Positions 7,765 through 15,176 of a stretch of DNA of 32,297 nucleotides are shown here, piece by piece (position 1 is the first letter of the stretch; each line of letters starts with the position of its first letter). The position numbers and the translations under genes were made by a program. Under the pieces are notes generated by a model. That model was not told the DNA's origin and did not search any database. It saw nothing but the letters and a program-made list of their open reading frames with translations. Source of the stretch: an uncultured Coriobacteriaceae bacterium (GTDB taxonomy: Bacteria; Actinomycetota; Coriobacteriia; Coriobacteriales; Eggerthellaceae); NCBI GenBank assembly GCA_900550055.1, contig URQU01000021.1:1-32297 (forward strand). Direction: 5' to 3'.

Positions 7765-8935
7765 ATTTCTTTATGTCGTCTACGGCCCCGCCGCTGGTCA
7801 ACAAGATAACGCGGTCGATTTCATGCCTCGACATCTCGAGCCGCACGCGCTTCAGCGCGTCCTTTCTTGCCACATGGACCTCCTCGCAGTTGAGCACGAC
7901 GCTAGAGGGCCTTACCGGCCCACCTTCCACTTTTTCGAACTGCTTCACTGCCTTTCTGATATTGCGCTCGATGAACCTAAGCCCATTGACGCCAGATGCA
8001 TCGCTTGTCGGGCTCTTCAGCTCGCATAGCCTGCCGTCGAGCAGCAGATCGATATTGGAAAAGCCCTCCGGCGCGCCCTCCTTGCGGACGACGACCTCGT
8101 GACCGCCCGCCCGAAGCGCCTCGTGCGCCGCGAGGTCGTAGGAGCCGCCGCGCTCGTGCGCGAAGGCCTCTTTCGGCTTCTCGTACACGACTGGAGGCCC
8201 AGGCGAACCGAGCACAGCACGCTTCGCCGCGTCCTTGTCGGCGCTCGTCAGGCTTTCGTCCTCGTCTATCTCCTTGAACTGCTTGTAGCGCTCGTACAGC
8301 TCCTTCGGGCGGACGCCCTCGACCAGCTCCGCGTCCGGGTCGTCCCCGAACCCCGGCACGATCTTGCAGTCGCATCTCCTGTGGAAGTGCTTTAACTCGC
8401 CGGCGGTCTTTCGCGTGTGGTAGACCGCGCCGCGGCTCGCGAGCATCAGGCAGAACGTGCACGTCTCGAAGCCCGTCGGGACGCGGGCGAACCTGACGCC
8501 CTTGTCCTTGTCGCGGCCGACGTTGGCCGCGATCGTCTCGTTCAGGCTCCTGAAGGCGTCGTCCCTGGCGAACTCGCCGCACGCCTTCGCGAACTCGGCG
8601 TCGCCGCCCTTGGCGAGCTTCTTGGCCTGATACCTGGCCACGGCGTCCACCGAGTCCGGCCGGTAGGTCGTCATGGTGACCGCCTGATCGAGCCTCGCGC
8701 CGCCCTGCTCCGCGCGGTGGTCGTACCACTGCGCGGCGAACTCGGCGGCGACGTCGTCGTAGCCCTGAACGAACCCCTCCATGATGAGCTTCGCGGCCTC
8801 GCGCTTCTCCGCCACCGTCGCATCCTCGTGCGAGCGGCACCAGGCGAGCACGGAGGACTCCACGTCGGCGGCGGCCCTGTCCCCGATCCTCGCGACCTCG
8901 CGGTTGTACGCCGCGAACTCGGCGGCGCTAATCAT
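7763..8935 (-). CDS. MuF-type minor head protein fused to CdiA-like tRNase/nuclease domain
   Basis: 390 residues, ATG at 8935, overlapping the portal stop. Residues about 1-200 are a phage minor head (Mu gpF-like) domain, ending in the characteristic 'FETCTFCLMLASRG' and 'HFHRRCDCKI' motifs (residues 156-192). After a charged linker, residues about 262-390 look like a CdiA C-terminal tRNase-type toxin of PD-(D/E)XK fold. The core is 'NIDLLLDGRLCELKSP', with D296, E305 and K307 as catalytic candidates, and an Asn-Ile-x-Lys-Ala helix follows. MuF-toxin fusions are a known class of temperate-phage polymorphic toxin, packaged in or with the head. No immunity gene is recognised next to it; the next genes are tRNAs. 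The domain assignment is by motif and needs a profile search. Confidence 0.82.
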   Translation of the reverse strand: MISAAEFAAYNREVARIGDRAAADVESSVLAWCRSHEDATVAEKREAAKLIMEGFVQGYDDVAAEFAAQWYDHRAEQGGARLDQAVTMTTYRPDSVDAVARYQAKKLAKGGDAEFAKACGEFARDDAFRSLNETIAANVGRDKDKGVRFARVPTGFETCTFCLMLASRGAVYHTRKTAGELKHFHRRCDCKIVPGFGDDPDAELVEGVRPKELYERYKQFKEIDEDESLTSADKDAAKRAVLGSPGPPVVYEKPKEAFAHERGGSYDLAAHEALRAGGHEVVVRKEGAPEGFSNIDLLLDGRLCELKSPTSDASGVNGLRFIERNIRKAVKQFEKVEGGPVRPSSVVLNCEEVHVARKDALKRVRLEMSRHEIDRVILLTSGGAVDDIKK

Positions 8936-10346
8936 CCGCCGCCGCGGTCTCGGGCGCCTGGCGCACGCCGGCCATCAGGTCGAGCGCGGCGGACCTCGTG
9001 ACGTTGCGCCGAATCTCGGAGGAGACGTTGCGCACCTCGTCGTCGTCCAGGCCGTTGAGCCGCCAGAACGTCGGCGTCCCGGCGAAGCCGTCCACCACCG
9101 ACGCCAGCTTTATCGAGCTGTCGGTCTGCTGCGCCAGGGTCGGCATCGCGGGGTTGAGGAAGTTCACCGACACGTCGCAGGCCTCCTCGGCCTCGGCGTA
9201 GCTGGCGCCCAGCTCGGTCGCCACCGCCGCAACGGCCACGCGCGAGAGCGCCGCCTTGGCCTCCTTGATGAACGTCTTGCACTTGAGGATGAGGGGCGAG
9301 TTCTCCAGGTAGATGGCGTCGGCGCTGCTCGGGTTGTCGCTCATGATGCCGAACTGGCCGACGTGGATGCCGGTCGCGGCGCTCATGCGCTTGCAGAGGT
9401 TCGCGAAGTGCTCGGTCATCGGCTGCATGCTCGGCTGCGCGAGCTGCCCGAACTGCGGTATGTCGCCGTCGGAGTTCTTGGTCACCTCGAAGATGGAGCC
9501 GATGAACGCGCTCCACTTCGTCTTGTCCGCGAACGCGTCGCCGTCGGTGCCGAGCAGGTACTTCTGCGTCGACGCGGCGAACGCGGCGGCCACCTCCTCG
9601 TTGACGCTCGCGCGCATGGCGCAGTCGATGAGCCAGCGGACCTCGGAGTTGATGCGCGACACGCCGAACGGGCGGTCGTCGTCGGGGTTGTACGGCATCA
9701 CGAACATGGGCACGATGCCCAGCCCGTGCTCGACGTACTCCGCCGACCACCTGCCCTCCCCGTCCGCGCGGATGCGGATGAGGCACTCGGGCAGCATCAC
9801 GTCCACCCAATCGGGGCGGTTCGTGCGGCGGCCGCGCTCTTTCGCGAACGAGACCACCCACATGCCCGCGGACAGGCACTCGCCCGCGTCGTCCCAGATG
9901 CCGGTGCAGAGCGTCGGCGGGTACGCGGTGATCCGCGCGTGCCCGCCCTCGTCGGCGGTCACCACCCACATGCTGAAGCAGTACTTGAGCGCCGAGTTCA
10001 CGGCCTTGCCGACGCGGGTGGCCATGAAGTTGCGCCTCGCGACCTGTTTGAGCAGCGACTCCATGTCGGGGTCCTCCGGGGCGCTGAATCCGTCGAACGA
10101 CACGTGGTCGCGCATCACCTCGACGCACTTGTAACCCCAGCCGCATGCGACCTCCAGGCCCTGCAGCGAGTCGGGCACCGCGATGCCCAGGTCCTTGAGC
10201 ATGTTGCGCGCCTCGTAGTACATGAAGCGCTGGACGTTGCCCGAGTAGTGGGTCTGCCAGTTGTTGAGCAGCCCGAGCACCGTCTCGCGGTGCTCGGGGG
10301 CCAGGCCGTCGGCAGACGCGACGGCGTATGGGACGGAAACTGCCAT
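8928..10346 (-). CDS. Phage portal protein (SPP1 gp6-like)
   Basis: 472 residues. The ATG at 10346 shares one base with the terminase stop (TGATG), implying translational coupling. The N-terminus ('GLLNNWQTHYSGNVQRFMYYEARN') and 'VVTADEGGHARI', 'YNPDDDRPFGVSRI' and 'GQFGIMSDNPSSADAIYLEN' (about residues 340-360) follow the SPP1 gp6-type portal pattern. It forms the dodecameric DNA channel at the head vertex and docks the terminase. The next gene, the MuF fusion, overlaps it by 8 bases. Confidence 0.92.
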   Translation of the reverse strand: MAVSVPYAVASADGLAPEHRETVLGLLNNWQTHYSGNVQRFMYYEARNMLKDLGIAVPDSLQGLEVACGWGYKCVEVMRDHVSFDGFSAPEDPDMESLLKQVARRNFMATRVGKAVNSALKYCFSMWVVTADEGGHARITAYPPTLCTGIWDDAGECLSAGMWVVSFAKERGRRTNRPDWVDVMLPECLIRIRADGEGRWSAEYVEHGLGIVPMFVMPYNPDDDRPFGVSRINSEVRWLIDCAMRASVNEEVAAAFAASTQKYLLGTDGDAFADKTKWSAFIGSIFEVTKNSDGDIPQFGQLAQPSMQPMTEHFANLCKRMSAATGIHVGQFGIMSDNPSSADAIYLENSPLILKCKTFIKEAKAALSRVAVAAVATELGASYAEAEEACDVSVNFLNPAMPTLAQQTDSSIKLASVVDGFAGTPTFWRLNGLDDDEVRNVSSEIRRNVTRSAALDLMAGVRQAPETAAADD

Positions 10347-11827
10347 CAGGTGACCTTCGCCTTCCGCTTTGGGTTTCGCTTGGATGTGGTGAGGCCGAGC
10401 AGGGCCAGGCCCGCTGCCTCTATAGGCGTCGAGTTCTCGCCGCCGAAGCCCCAGCCGCCGCCCTTGCCTATCTCGCGGCGGGTGGAGGTCGCGGCAGACA
10501 GGTCGAGGGCCGGGCACTCGACGTGGGTGATGCCGTCCGCCCCCGCCGCCTCGTACATGAGGCTCGCGGCGGTGATGGCCTGGTCGGTGGTGGGCCTGAT
10601 CGCGTACCCCTTCGGAACGCCCATCTCCTGCAGCCTGTCGTAGAGCGAGCCCGCGCCGCTCTTGCCGTCGATGACGACGGCGCTGGCCTGGCTGGCGCGC
10701 ACCGCCAGCCAGTTGACGAGCCACCTCGTCCCGCCCGCGGTCGGCTCGCAGAACGGCAGCTCGACGTGCGCGGCGGCGCCGTTGGACGCCGCCACGGCGA
10801 GCGCGACGGTACCGCCGTCGGCGCTGAACTTCACGCCGTAGGCGACCTTGGCGAAGACCTCCGGGACCTCCTCGTCCCCGACGAGCGTCTCGCGCCACGC
10901 GTCCTCGCCGATGAGCGGGGCCTCGGCCTGCTTGCTCGGCGGCAACCAGTAGCCGAGGTACTCCTGGGCGGCGCCCAGCTCGTCCATGTCCTTCATGCCG
11001 ACGGCGATGGCGCGCGGGTCCGCGTGGTATCCGAGCGACGGCATGACCTTCGGCCACCTCGACCTGTCCCAGATGTCGCCGACCTCGGCGACGCCGTACT
11101 CGAGCCACAGCAGGTCGTCGGCCTTCTCGCCGCCCTCCCATGCCTGCTCCCTCAAGTCGCGGAACGTCTCGGCGGGGCTTCCCGCGCGCGTCGGCGTCCC
11201 GGCGTAGATGAGCTGCAGGTTGTGCATGGCGCCCGACGTGGTGGTCGGGTTGATGACCTGCGTGTGCTCGTTGCGCAGCTCCTGCGCCTCGTCGTACACG
11301 ACGACGTCGAAAGAGAAGCCCAGGCGCGACGACTTCGTGCGGGTGGAGAACTGGATGACGCCGCCGGAGGAGAACGCCATCCACTCCTGGCCGGTCTGCG
11401 AGCAGACGTCTGAGAGCCGGTCGCGCCAGCCCGGCATGCCGTGCACCCTGTCGCCGGGCTTGCGGCCGAAGATCTTGCGGAAGCGCTCGAGCATCTCCAT
11501 CGTCGTGGAGTAGTTGTGGTCGGTCCACAGCACCTTGTATCCGGCGAGCGACGCCAGCACGGCCACCCACACGATGAGGTCGACCGACTTGCCCTGCTGG
11601 CGCTGGACGCTGATGCCGACGCGGGGGTGCACCCACTTGCCGCGCGAGTCGACCGCCCCCATGTCCAGGAGCAGCTGGCTCTGCCAGGGCACGAGCTCGT
11701 AGCCCATCGACGGCGCCGCCGCGACGGCGACGTCTCCGATGGTGTCCGCGTAGGGAAGGACGCGGCGGAGGCGCGGCTCAGCCGAGCTTGCGGGCGATTG
11801 CGCCCGCGAGAGCGTCGAGCCCGTCAT
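10346..11827 (-). CDS. Terminase large subunit
   Basis: 493 residues. Its start overlaps the end of the small subunit by 50 bases. The ATPase domain has a Walker A-like 'SVQRQQGKS' at about residues 73-81 and a Walker B 'VVVYDEAQ' with D179-E180. The C-terminal nuclease domain contains 'VVIDGKSGAGSLYDRL', carrying the metal-binding Asp of the RNase H fold. It packages DNA into the prohead and cuts concatemers. Length and gene order (small subunit, large subunit, portal) are standard. Confidence 0.94.
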   Translation of the reverse strand: MTGSTLSRAQSPASSAEPRLRRVLPYADTIGDVAVAAAPSMGYELVPWQSQLLLDMGAVDSRGKWVHPRVGISVQRQQGKSVDLIVWVAVLASLAGYKVLWTDHNYSTTMEMLERFRKIFGRKPGDRVHGMPGWRDRLSDVCSQTGQEWMAFSSGGVIQFSTRTKSSRLGFSFDVVVYDEAQELRNEHTQVINPTTTSGAMHNLQLIYAGTPTRAGSPAETFRDLREQAWEGGEKADDLLWLEYGVAEVGDIWDRSRWPKVMPSLGYHADPRAIAVGMKDMDELGAAQEYLGYWLPPSKQAEAPLIGEDAWRETLVGDEEVPEVFAKVAYGVKFSADGGTVALAVAASNGAAAHVELPFCEPTAGGTRWLVNWLAVRASQASAVVIDGKSGAGSLYDRLQEMGVPKGYAIRPTTDQAITAASLMYEAAGADGITHVECPALDLSAATSTRREIGKGGGWGFGGENSTPIEAAGLALLGLTTSKRNPKRKAKVT

Positions 11828-12236
11828 CAGCGCCGCCCCCTTCCGCGCTCTCCATCCTCTCGATGGCCTCGACCGTCTCCCGGTACTCCTTGGCGAGCCG
11901 CGCCGCCTGCGTGGTCTCGGCTTCGTAGAGCTGCCGCTCGAGCAGGCTGCGCACCCACCGCAGCCGCCCCAGCGTGTCCTGCCGGCCGTCCTCGTCGGGC
12001 GCCGGGGCGGTCCTCGGGCCGGCCATCGCGGCGGTCGCCGGTATGGACTTGGCGGCGGAGATCTCGCCGGACTCCTTCATCCGGGCGACGAGCGCGCAGA
12101 CGCCGGAGCGCGAGCGGCCGAGCTTTCTGGCTATCGCCGCAGGCCCGAGGCCGGGATACGCCTCCCGCACGAACCTGCGCTCCTCGTCGCTCCAGGGCGT
12201 CCCGCGCGGCTTCTTCGACATGCCCGCCACGGGCAT
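11778..12236 (-). CDS. Terminase small subunit (HTH DNA-binding)
   Basis: 152 residues from the ATG at 12236, just after AGAGGAGG; an upstream ATG at 12299 lacks this site. A helix-turn-helix occupies about residues 12-50 ('WSDEERRFVREAYPGLG', then 'AAIARKLGRSRSGVCALV'). A Pro/Ala linker and a coiled-coil-like C-terminus ('RSLLERQLYEAETTQAARLA') follow. This is the layout of small terminase subunits that recognise the packaging site and oligomerise. It overlaps the large subunit gene. Confidence 0.82.
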   Translation of the reverse strand: MPVAGMSKKPRGTPWSDEERRFVREAYPGLGPAAIARKLGRSRSGVCALVARMKESGEISAAKSIPATAAMAGPRTAPAPDEDGRQDTLGRLRWVRSLLERQLYEAETTQAARLAKEYRETVEAIERMESAEGGGADDGLDALAGAIARKLG

Positions 12237-12273
12237 CGCCTCCTCTGTATGGACTCGTTTTTCGGGCCTGCGC

Positions 12274-12290
12274 AAAAAAGGCGCAACGCC
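12274..12290 (-). terminator. Short terminator-like hairpin before terminase genes
   Basis: GGCG-TTG-CGCC on the minus strand is followed by six T. The stem is only 4 bp. It lies between the HNH gene and the small terminase and may act weakly. Confidence 0.3.
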
Positions 12291-12333
12291 CACGGGCACG
12301 CCGTCGAGGGGGCGGAGGGGGCATACCCCCAGG

Positions 12334-12648
12334 TCACCAGCGCCTGCTGGTCCTGCACCCGACGTCGCGGGGCCGTGGCCCGGCCGCCGCGCGCATGTCC
12401 GTTACGCTCTTGTTGCCCCGTCTTTCGTTGCATATGCGGTGCGCCGGCGCGACGTTCGACGGGTCCGTAACGGAGCCGCCGCGCGAAGCCGGCACGATCT
12501 CGTCGACCTCGAAGCTCATCGGGTGGCCCGCCGGAAGCGAGTAGTCGATCGGCCCGCCGCACAGCCAGCACGGCCGGCCCTGCGCCTTGAGCCATGCGCG
12601 CACCTTGCGCCGCGCGTGGCCGTTGGCGTAGCGCGACGGCGTGGTCAT
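12334..12648 (-). CDS. HNH endonuclease (packaging-associated)
   Basis: 104 residues, ATG at 12648 overlapping the upstream stop by ATGA. The HNH motif is visible: 'CWLCGGPI' (first Cys pair), 'FEVDEIVPASRGG' (HNH first-His position occupied by Glu/Asp as 'VDEIVP'), 'NVAPAHRICNERRGNK' (second half with His, Cys and Asn). HNH proteins next to terminase genes help cut DNA at packaging in many siphoviruses. The usual 'DHI.P' reads 'DEIVP' here, a tolerated variant. Confidence 0.88.
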   Translation of the reverse strand: MTTPSRYANGHARRKVRAWLKAQGRPCWLCGGPIDYSLPAGHPMSFEVDEIVPASRGGSVTDPSNVAPAHRICNERRGNKSVTDMRAAAGPRPRDVGCRTSRRW

Positions 12649-12803
12649 CGCCTGGCCGTCCTCGTCGGGCGCGCCGCGAGCCGCGCGAGCGCGCGCCTGT
12701 GCCTGCGCCTGCGGACCTGGCGCTCGTACTCGTCGCACGCGCACTGCGTGCACACGCCGCGGTTGACCTCGCGAAGCATCCCGCACATCAGGCAGTAGCC
12801 CAT
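12645..12803 (-). CDS. Small Cys-rich Zn-finger protein
   Basis: 52 residues from ATG 12803, nine bases after AGGGGGAG; an in-frame ATG at 12809 is also possible. It begins 'MGYCLMCGMLREV' and continues 'GVCTQCACDEYERQVRR'. The two CxxC pairs (plus a nearby Cys) suit one zinc ion. The C-terminus is strongly basic. Its stop overlaps the HNH start by ATGA and its start lies inside the end of the preceding gene, so the three genes form a coupled unit. Confidence 0.7.
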   Translation of the reverse strand: MGYCLMCGMLREVNRGVCTQCACDEYERQVRRRRHRRALARLAARPTRTARR

Positions 12804-12910
12804 CCCCATTCGCTCCCCCTGTCCTTGGCGACGGCCACGGCGTGCAGCATGGCATGGGCCAGCGCGGTGTCCAGGTGCGAGGCGATGCGCCCCAGATCGA
12901 GCAACGTCAT
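12788..12910 (-). CDS. Small hypothetical phage protein
   Basis: 40 residues, ATG at 12910 with AAAGGGG at good spacing. The sequence is an amphipathic helix ('LGRIASHLDTALAHAMLHAV') with a short tail. It begins the HNH-terminase transcription unit, directly downstream of the tRNA-Ser pair. No function recognised. Confidence 0.6.
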   Translation of the reverse strand: MTLLDLGRIASHLDTALAHAMLHAVAVAKDRGSEWGWATA

Positions 12911-12943
12911 GGCGCGCCCCTTTGTTCGGTTGTTGTTCGGAAA

Positions 12944-13031
12944 TGGCGGGAAGCCGGGGATTCGAACCCCGGGGACCTTGCGGTCCTCCTGTTTTCGAGA
13001 CAGGCGCACTCGTCCGCTATGCGAGCTTCCC
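12944..13031 (-). tRNA. tRNA-Ser (anticodon CGA), CCA encoded
   Basis: Acceptor arms GGGAAGC and GCTTCCC pair. The anticodon stem is CCTGT/ACAGG with loop CTCGAAA, giving CGA. The long variable arm GGACC-GCAA-GGTCC marks a class II Ser tRNA. The T arm is GGGGTTCGAATCCCC, with discriminator G and encoded CCA at 12946-12944. Confidence 0.95.
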
Positions 13032-13039
13032 GCTTCATC

Positions 13040-13127
13040 TGGCGGATGGGGCGGGACTCGAACCCGCGGAGCCTCGCGGCTCACCGGACTAGCAAACCGG
13101 CGCACTCGCCAGCTATGCGACCCATCC
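13040..13127 (-). tRNA. tRNA-Ser (anticodon GCT), CCA encoded
   Basis: Acceptor arms GGATGGG and CCCATCC pair. The anticodon loop TTGCTAG gives GCT; the base pair 31-39 is a T-T mismatch. The variable arm GAGCC-GCGA-GGCTC is long. Discriminator G is followed by encoded CCA (13042-13040). Eight bases separate it from the other tRNA-Ser. Confidence 0.94.
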
Positions 13128-13143
13128 GCGTCTGCAGGGCATG

Positions 13144-13174
13144 AAAAAGGCCGCTGCGTATGCCCGCGGCGGCC
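13144..13174 (-). terminator. Terminator downstream of late regulator gene
   Basis: GGCCGC and GCGGCC arms (13169-13174 with 13149-13154) are followed on the minus strand by five T. It ends the early transcript before the tRNA-Ser pair. Confidence 0.7.
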
Positions 13175-13203
13175 TGTGCCCATGAAAACTGCTTTACCAA
13201 AAT

Positions 13204-13232
13204 AGCACGGTTAGGGTGCTCAAAAGTGCTCA
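13204..13232. repeat. AGCAC/GTGCT repeat cluster in the early-late gap
   Basis: Plus-strand AGCAC at 13204, then GTGCTCA at 13216 and again at 13226 (10-bp spacing). AGCAC and the first GTGCT form an inverted repeat. It lies between the late-regulator stop and its terminator, where a regulator site or late promoter would be expected. No good -35/-10 pair is visible. Confidence 0.45.
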
Positions 13233-13235
13233 CAT

Positions 13236-13700
13236 TTACTCGGGAAGGGCGTTGGGCATCTCGCGGCGCCACTCCTCCGGCATCACGTAGTACAGCGACA
13301 CCGTGCCGCGCTCGACCATCCTGCGCGCCGTGGCCTTGCTCACGAACAGCTGCCTGCCGACCTCCGCATAGGTCATGCCCTCGACCTTGTGCAGCCACAC
13401 GGCCCACCTGTCGTCGTTGCCGCGGCACAGCTTTCTGGCGTGCGCGGTATCGGCATCGCATCTGCCGCGCTCGTCGATGAGGCGCTCGCGCATCTGCACG
13501 AGCCTGATCACGCCGTCGGGCAGCTTGTCGCGGGAAGGACCGGAGCCGGCGCCCTTGGAGTAGTCCACGCCCATGAGCGCAAGGCTCTGCTCGTGCTCGG
13601 CGACCTCTGCCTCCATGTCGGCCACGGCGCGGCGCAGGCTGCGGATGTAATGCGTGTACAGACCGACCGTGTACGCCATGACCTCGTAATCGTGATGCAA
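13236..13700 (-). CDS. ArpU/sigma-70 region-4-like late transcription regulator
   Basis: 154 residues (ATG 13700; an internal ATG at 13679 after GAGG is possible). The N-terminal half is a coiled-coil-like helix ('LRRAVADMEAEVAEHEQSLA'). The C-terminal half has 'MTYAEVGRQLFVSKATARRM', a sigma region 4-type helix-turn-helix. This layout and its place last in the early region, before the terminase cluster, match ArpU/RinA-like activators of late genes in Gram-positive phages. Confidence 0.75.
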   Translation of the reverse strand: MHHDYEVMAYTVGLYTHYIRSLRRAVADMEAEVAEHEQSLALMGVDYSKGAGSGPSRDKLPDGVIRLVQMRERLIDERGRCDADTAHARKLCRGNDDRWAVWLHKVEGMTYAEVGRQLFVSKATARRMVERGTVSLYYVMPEEWRREMPNALPE

Positions 13701-13944
13701 ACCCTGAACCCCTTCCCGGTGACCGACTTATACCGGAATGCTATCACATCGCCCGACGGCCTTCTCGCCCTGGGCCGGAGAGCGCCGTCCGGCAAGCCCT
13801 CTCCCCATTGCATCCTGTACATTTACTTCTTATACCGGGGCGGCGTTTGAAACGGGCGTTGTTTTCACGCTGCGACCTGCGCGAAGGCGCACGGCCCGGC
13901 GATGTGGAGAACCCGCCCCTCTGTCAGCCCGTTGTCAGCCGTAT

Positions 13945-13983
13945 GCAACGAGGAAAAGCCCCGCCGAAGCGGGGCCTCGTTGC
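13945..13983 (-). terminator. Strong terminator after interior integrase, with extended outer arms
   Basis: On the minus strand the inner stem GCCCCGC-TTCG-GCGGGGC is followed by TTTT (13957-13954). Outside the T run a further 9-bp pairing (GCAACGAGG with CCTCGTTGC) encloses the whole terminator. It begins 6 bases after the integrase stop. Confidence 0.85.
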
Positions 13984-13988
13984 TATGC

Positions 13989-15176
13989 TCAGCCCGGCCA
14001 TGCAGGGCCAGACGGAGCGCGGAGCGACCGCACCGCCGCCTCGAAGCTCGCGGCGGCCCCGGCGTCGCGCCCGTCCAGGTAGTGCGCGTAGACCTTGGCC
14101 GTGACGCTCGGGTCGGCATGCCCCAGCCGCTCGCTGATGGTCACGAGGTCGACGCCCGACGCTATGAGCCAGCTTGCGTGCGTGTGCCGCAGGCTGTGGA
14201 AGGTCGCCCGCCTGTCCAGGCCCAGCATGTCGCGCGTCCGGGCGAACTCGGCGGACAGGTCGCTCGGTCGCATCCACTGCGAAGACGGCGACGCGAGCGG
14301 CGCCCACTGGCCGCATCCGAGCTCGCGGATACGGTAGCCCACGTAGTCGGCTATCACGGCCATGTCGGCATGCGTCCCCGCCACCGCGCGGCGGCTCTTG
14401 GACGTCTTGGGCTTGTCCTTTCGCCACGGCGGGCGCCCGGGCACCGACGCCACCGTGCCGGACACGAGCACGCGGCACCGCGACAGCTCGACGTCGCGCG
14501 GCCGCAGGGCGCACACCTCGCCAACGCGCAGCCCGAAGTGCAGCGCCATCCAGAACGACCACGCCCGGCGGTACGCCCACGCGTCGGCCTCGCCCGACAT
14601 CTGCTGCGCGATCCACTCGGAGAGCGTCCGCAGGTCAGCCTCGCCGAGAGCCACCGCCTGGGGATGCTCGGGCGCCGGCTTGTCGGCGTCGAGCACGGGG
14701 TTTACCGCCACGATGCCCTTGCGCCGCATCCAGGCGTATGCGCCGGCCAGGTATTGCCGCACGCAGCGCACGGTGGTGCTCGACAGCGGCGCGCCGCCCT
14801 TGCCGCCCGACGCGAGCAGCGCCACGAGCGCCTCGTCCACATCCATCGGCGTGAGCGCGTCGGCCCTCCTGGCCGCGAGCCTGCCGAGGTAGCGGCGGCG
14901 GTAGAGCGCGTAGTTGCGCACGCTGTGCGGGCTCGCGCCCATCGCCTCAGCCTCGCGGTTGTACGCGGCCAGCAAATCGCCGAGCAGCATGCTCGACACG
15001 CGCCCGCCTGCGGTGATCTGCGCCGCCCACTCGTCGGCCATGGCCTGCGCCTGCTCCCGCGTCTCGGCGTCGGGGAAGCTCTTGTAGGGCTTGGCCACCC
15101 GCCCGCTCGGCAGCTTGCCCAGGTACGGGCGGGCGTACCACACGCCGCGCCCGTCCCGCTTGACCTCGACGCGCAT
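13989..15176 (-). CDS. Tyrosine recombinase/integrase (interior copy)
   Basis: 395 residues. The ATG at 15176 shares a base with the upstream TGA (TGATG). Residues 1-55 form the arm-binding-like N-terminus, about 60-165 the core-binding domain, and the rest the catalytic domain. Catalytic residues are R217 ('GLRVGEVCAL'), K257, H327-x-x-R330 ('FHSLRHTHASWL'), H353 ('RLGHADPS') and nucleophile Y363 ('KVYAHYL'). All are intact, so it should be active. Its position, co-directional in the middle of the early operon and far from either likely prophage end, is odd given the second integrase at 27.3 kb. Confidence 0.93.
   Translation of the reverse strand: MRVEVKRDGRGVWYARPYLGKLPSGRVAKPYKSFPDAETREQAQAMADEWAAQITAGGRVSSMLLGDLLAAYNREAEAMGASPHSVRNYALYRRRYLGRLAARRADALTPMDVDEALVALLASGGKGGAPLSSTTVRCVRQYLAGAYAWMRRKGIVAVNPVLDADKPAPEHPQAVALGEADLRTLSEWIAQQMSGEADAWAYRRAWSFWMALHFGLRVGEVCALRPRDVELSRCRVLVSGTVASVPGRPPWRKDKPKTSKSRRAVAGTHADMAVIADYVGYRIRELGCGQWAPLASPSSQWMRPSDLSAEFARTRDMLGLDRRATFHSLRHTHASWLIASGVDLVTISERLGHADPSVTAKVYAHYLDGRDAGAAASFEAAVRSLRAPSGPAWPG

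Noticed and set aside
8928..11636. 902-codon minus-strand ORF spanning portal and terminase
   Set aside because: Its first half is an out-of-frame reading of the terminase gene. Only the portal part from 10346 is real.
12131..12595. 154-codon minus-strand ORF over the HNH and small terminase genes
   Set aside because: Alternative frame of two supported genes, with no motif of its own.
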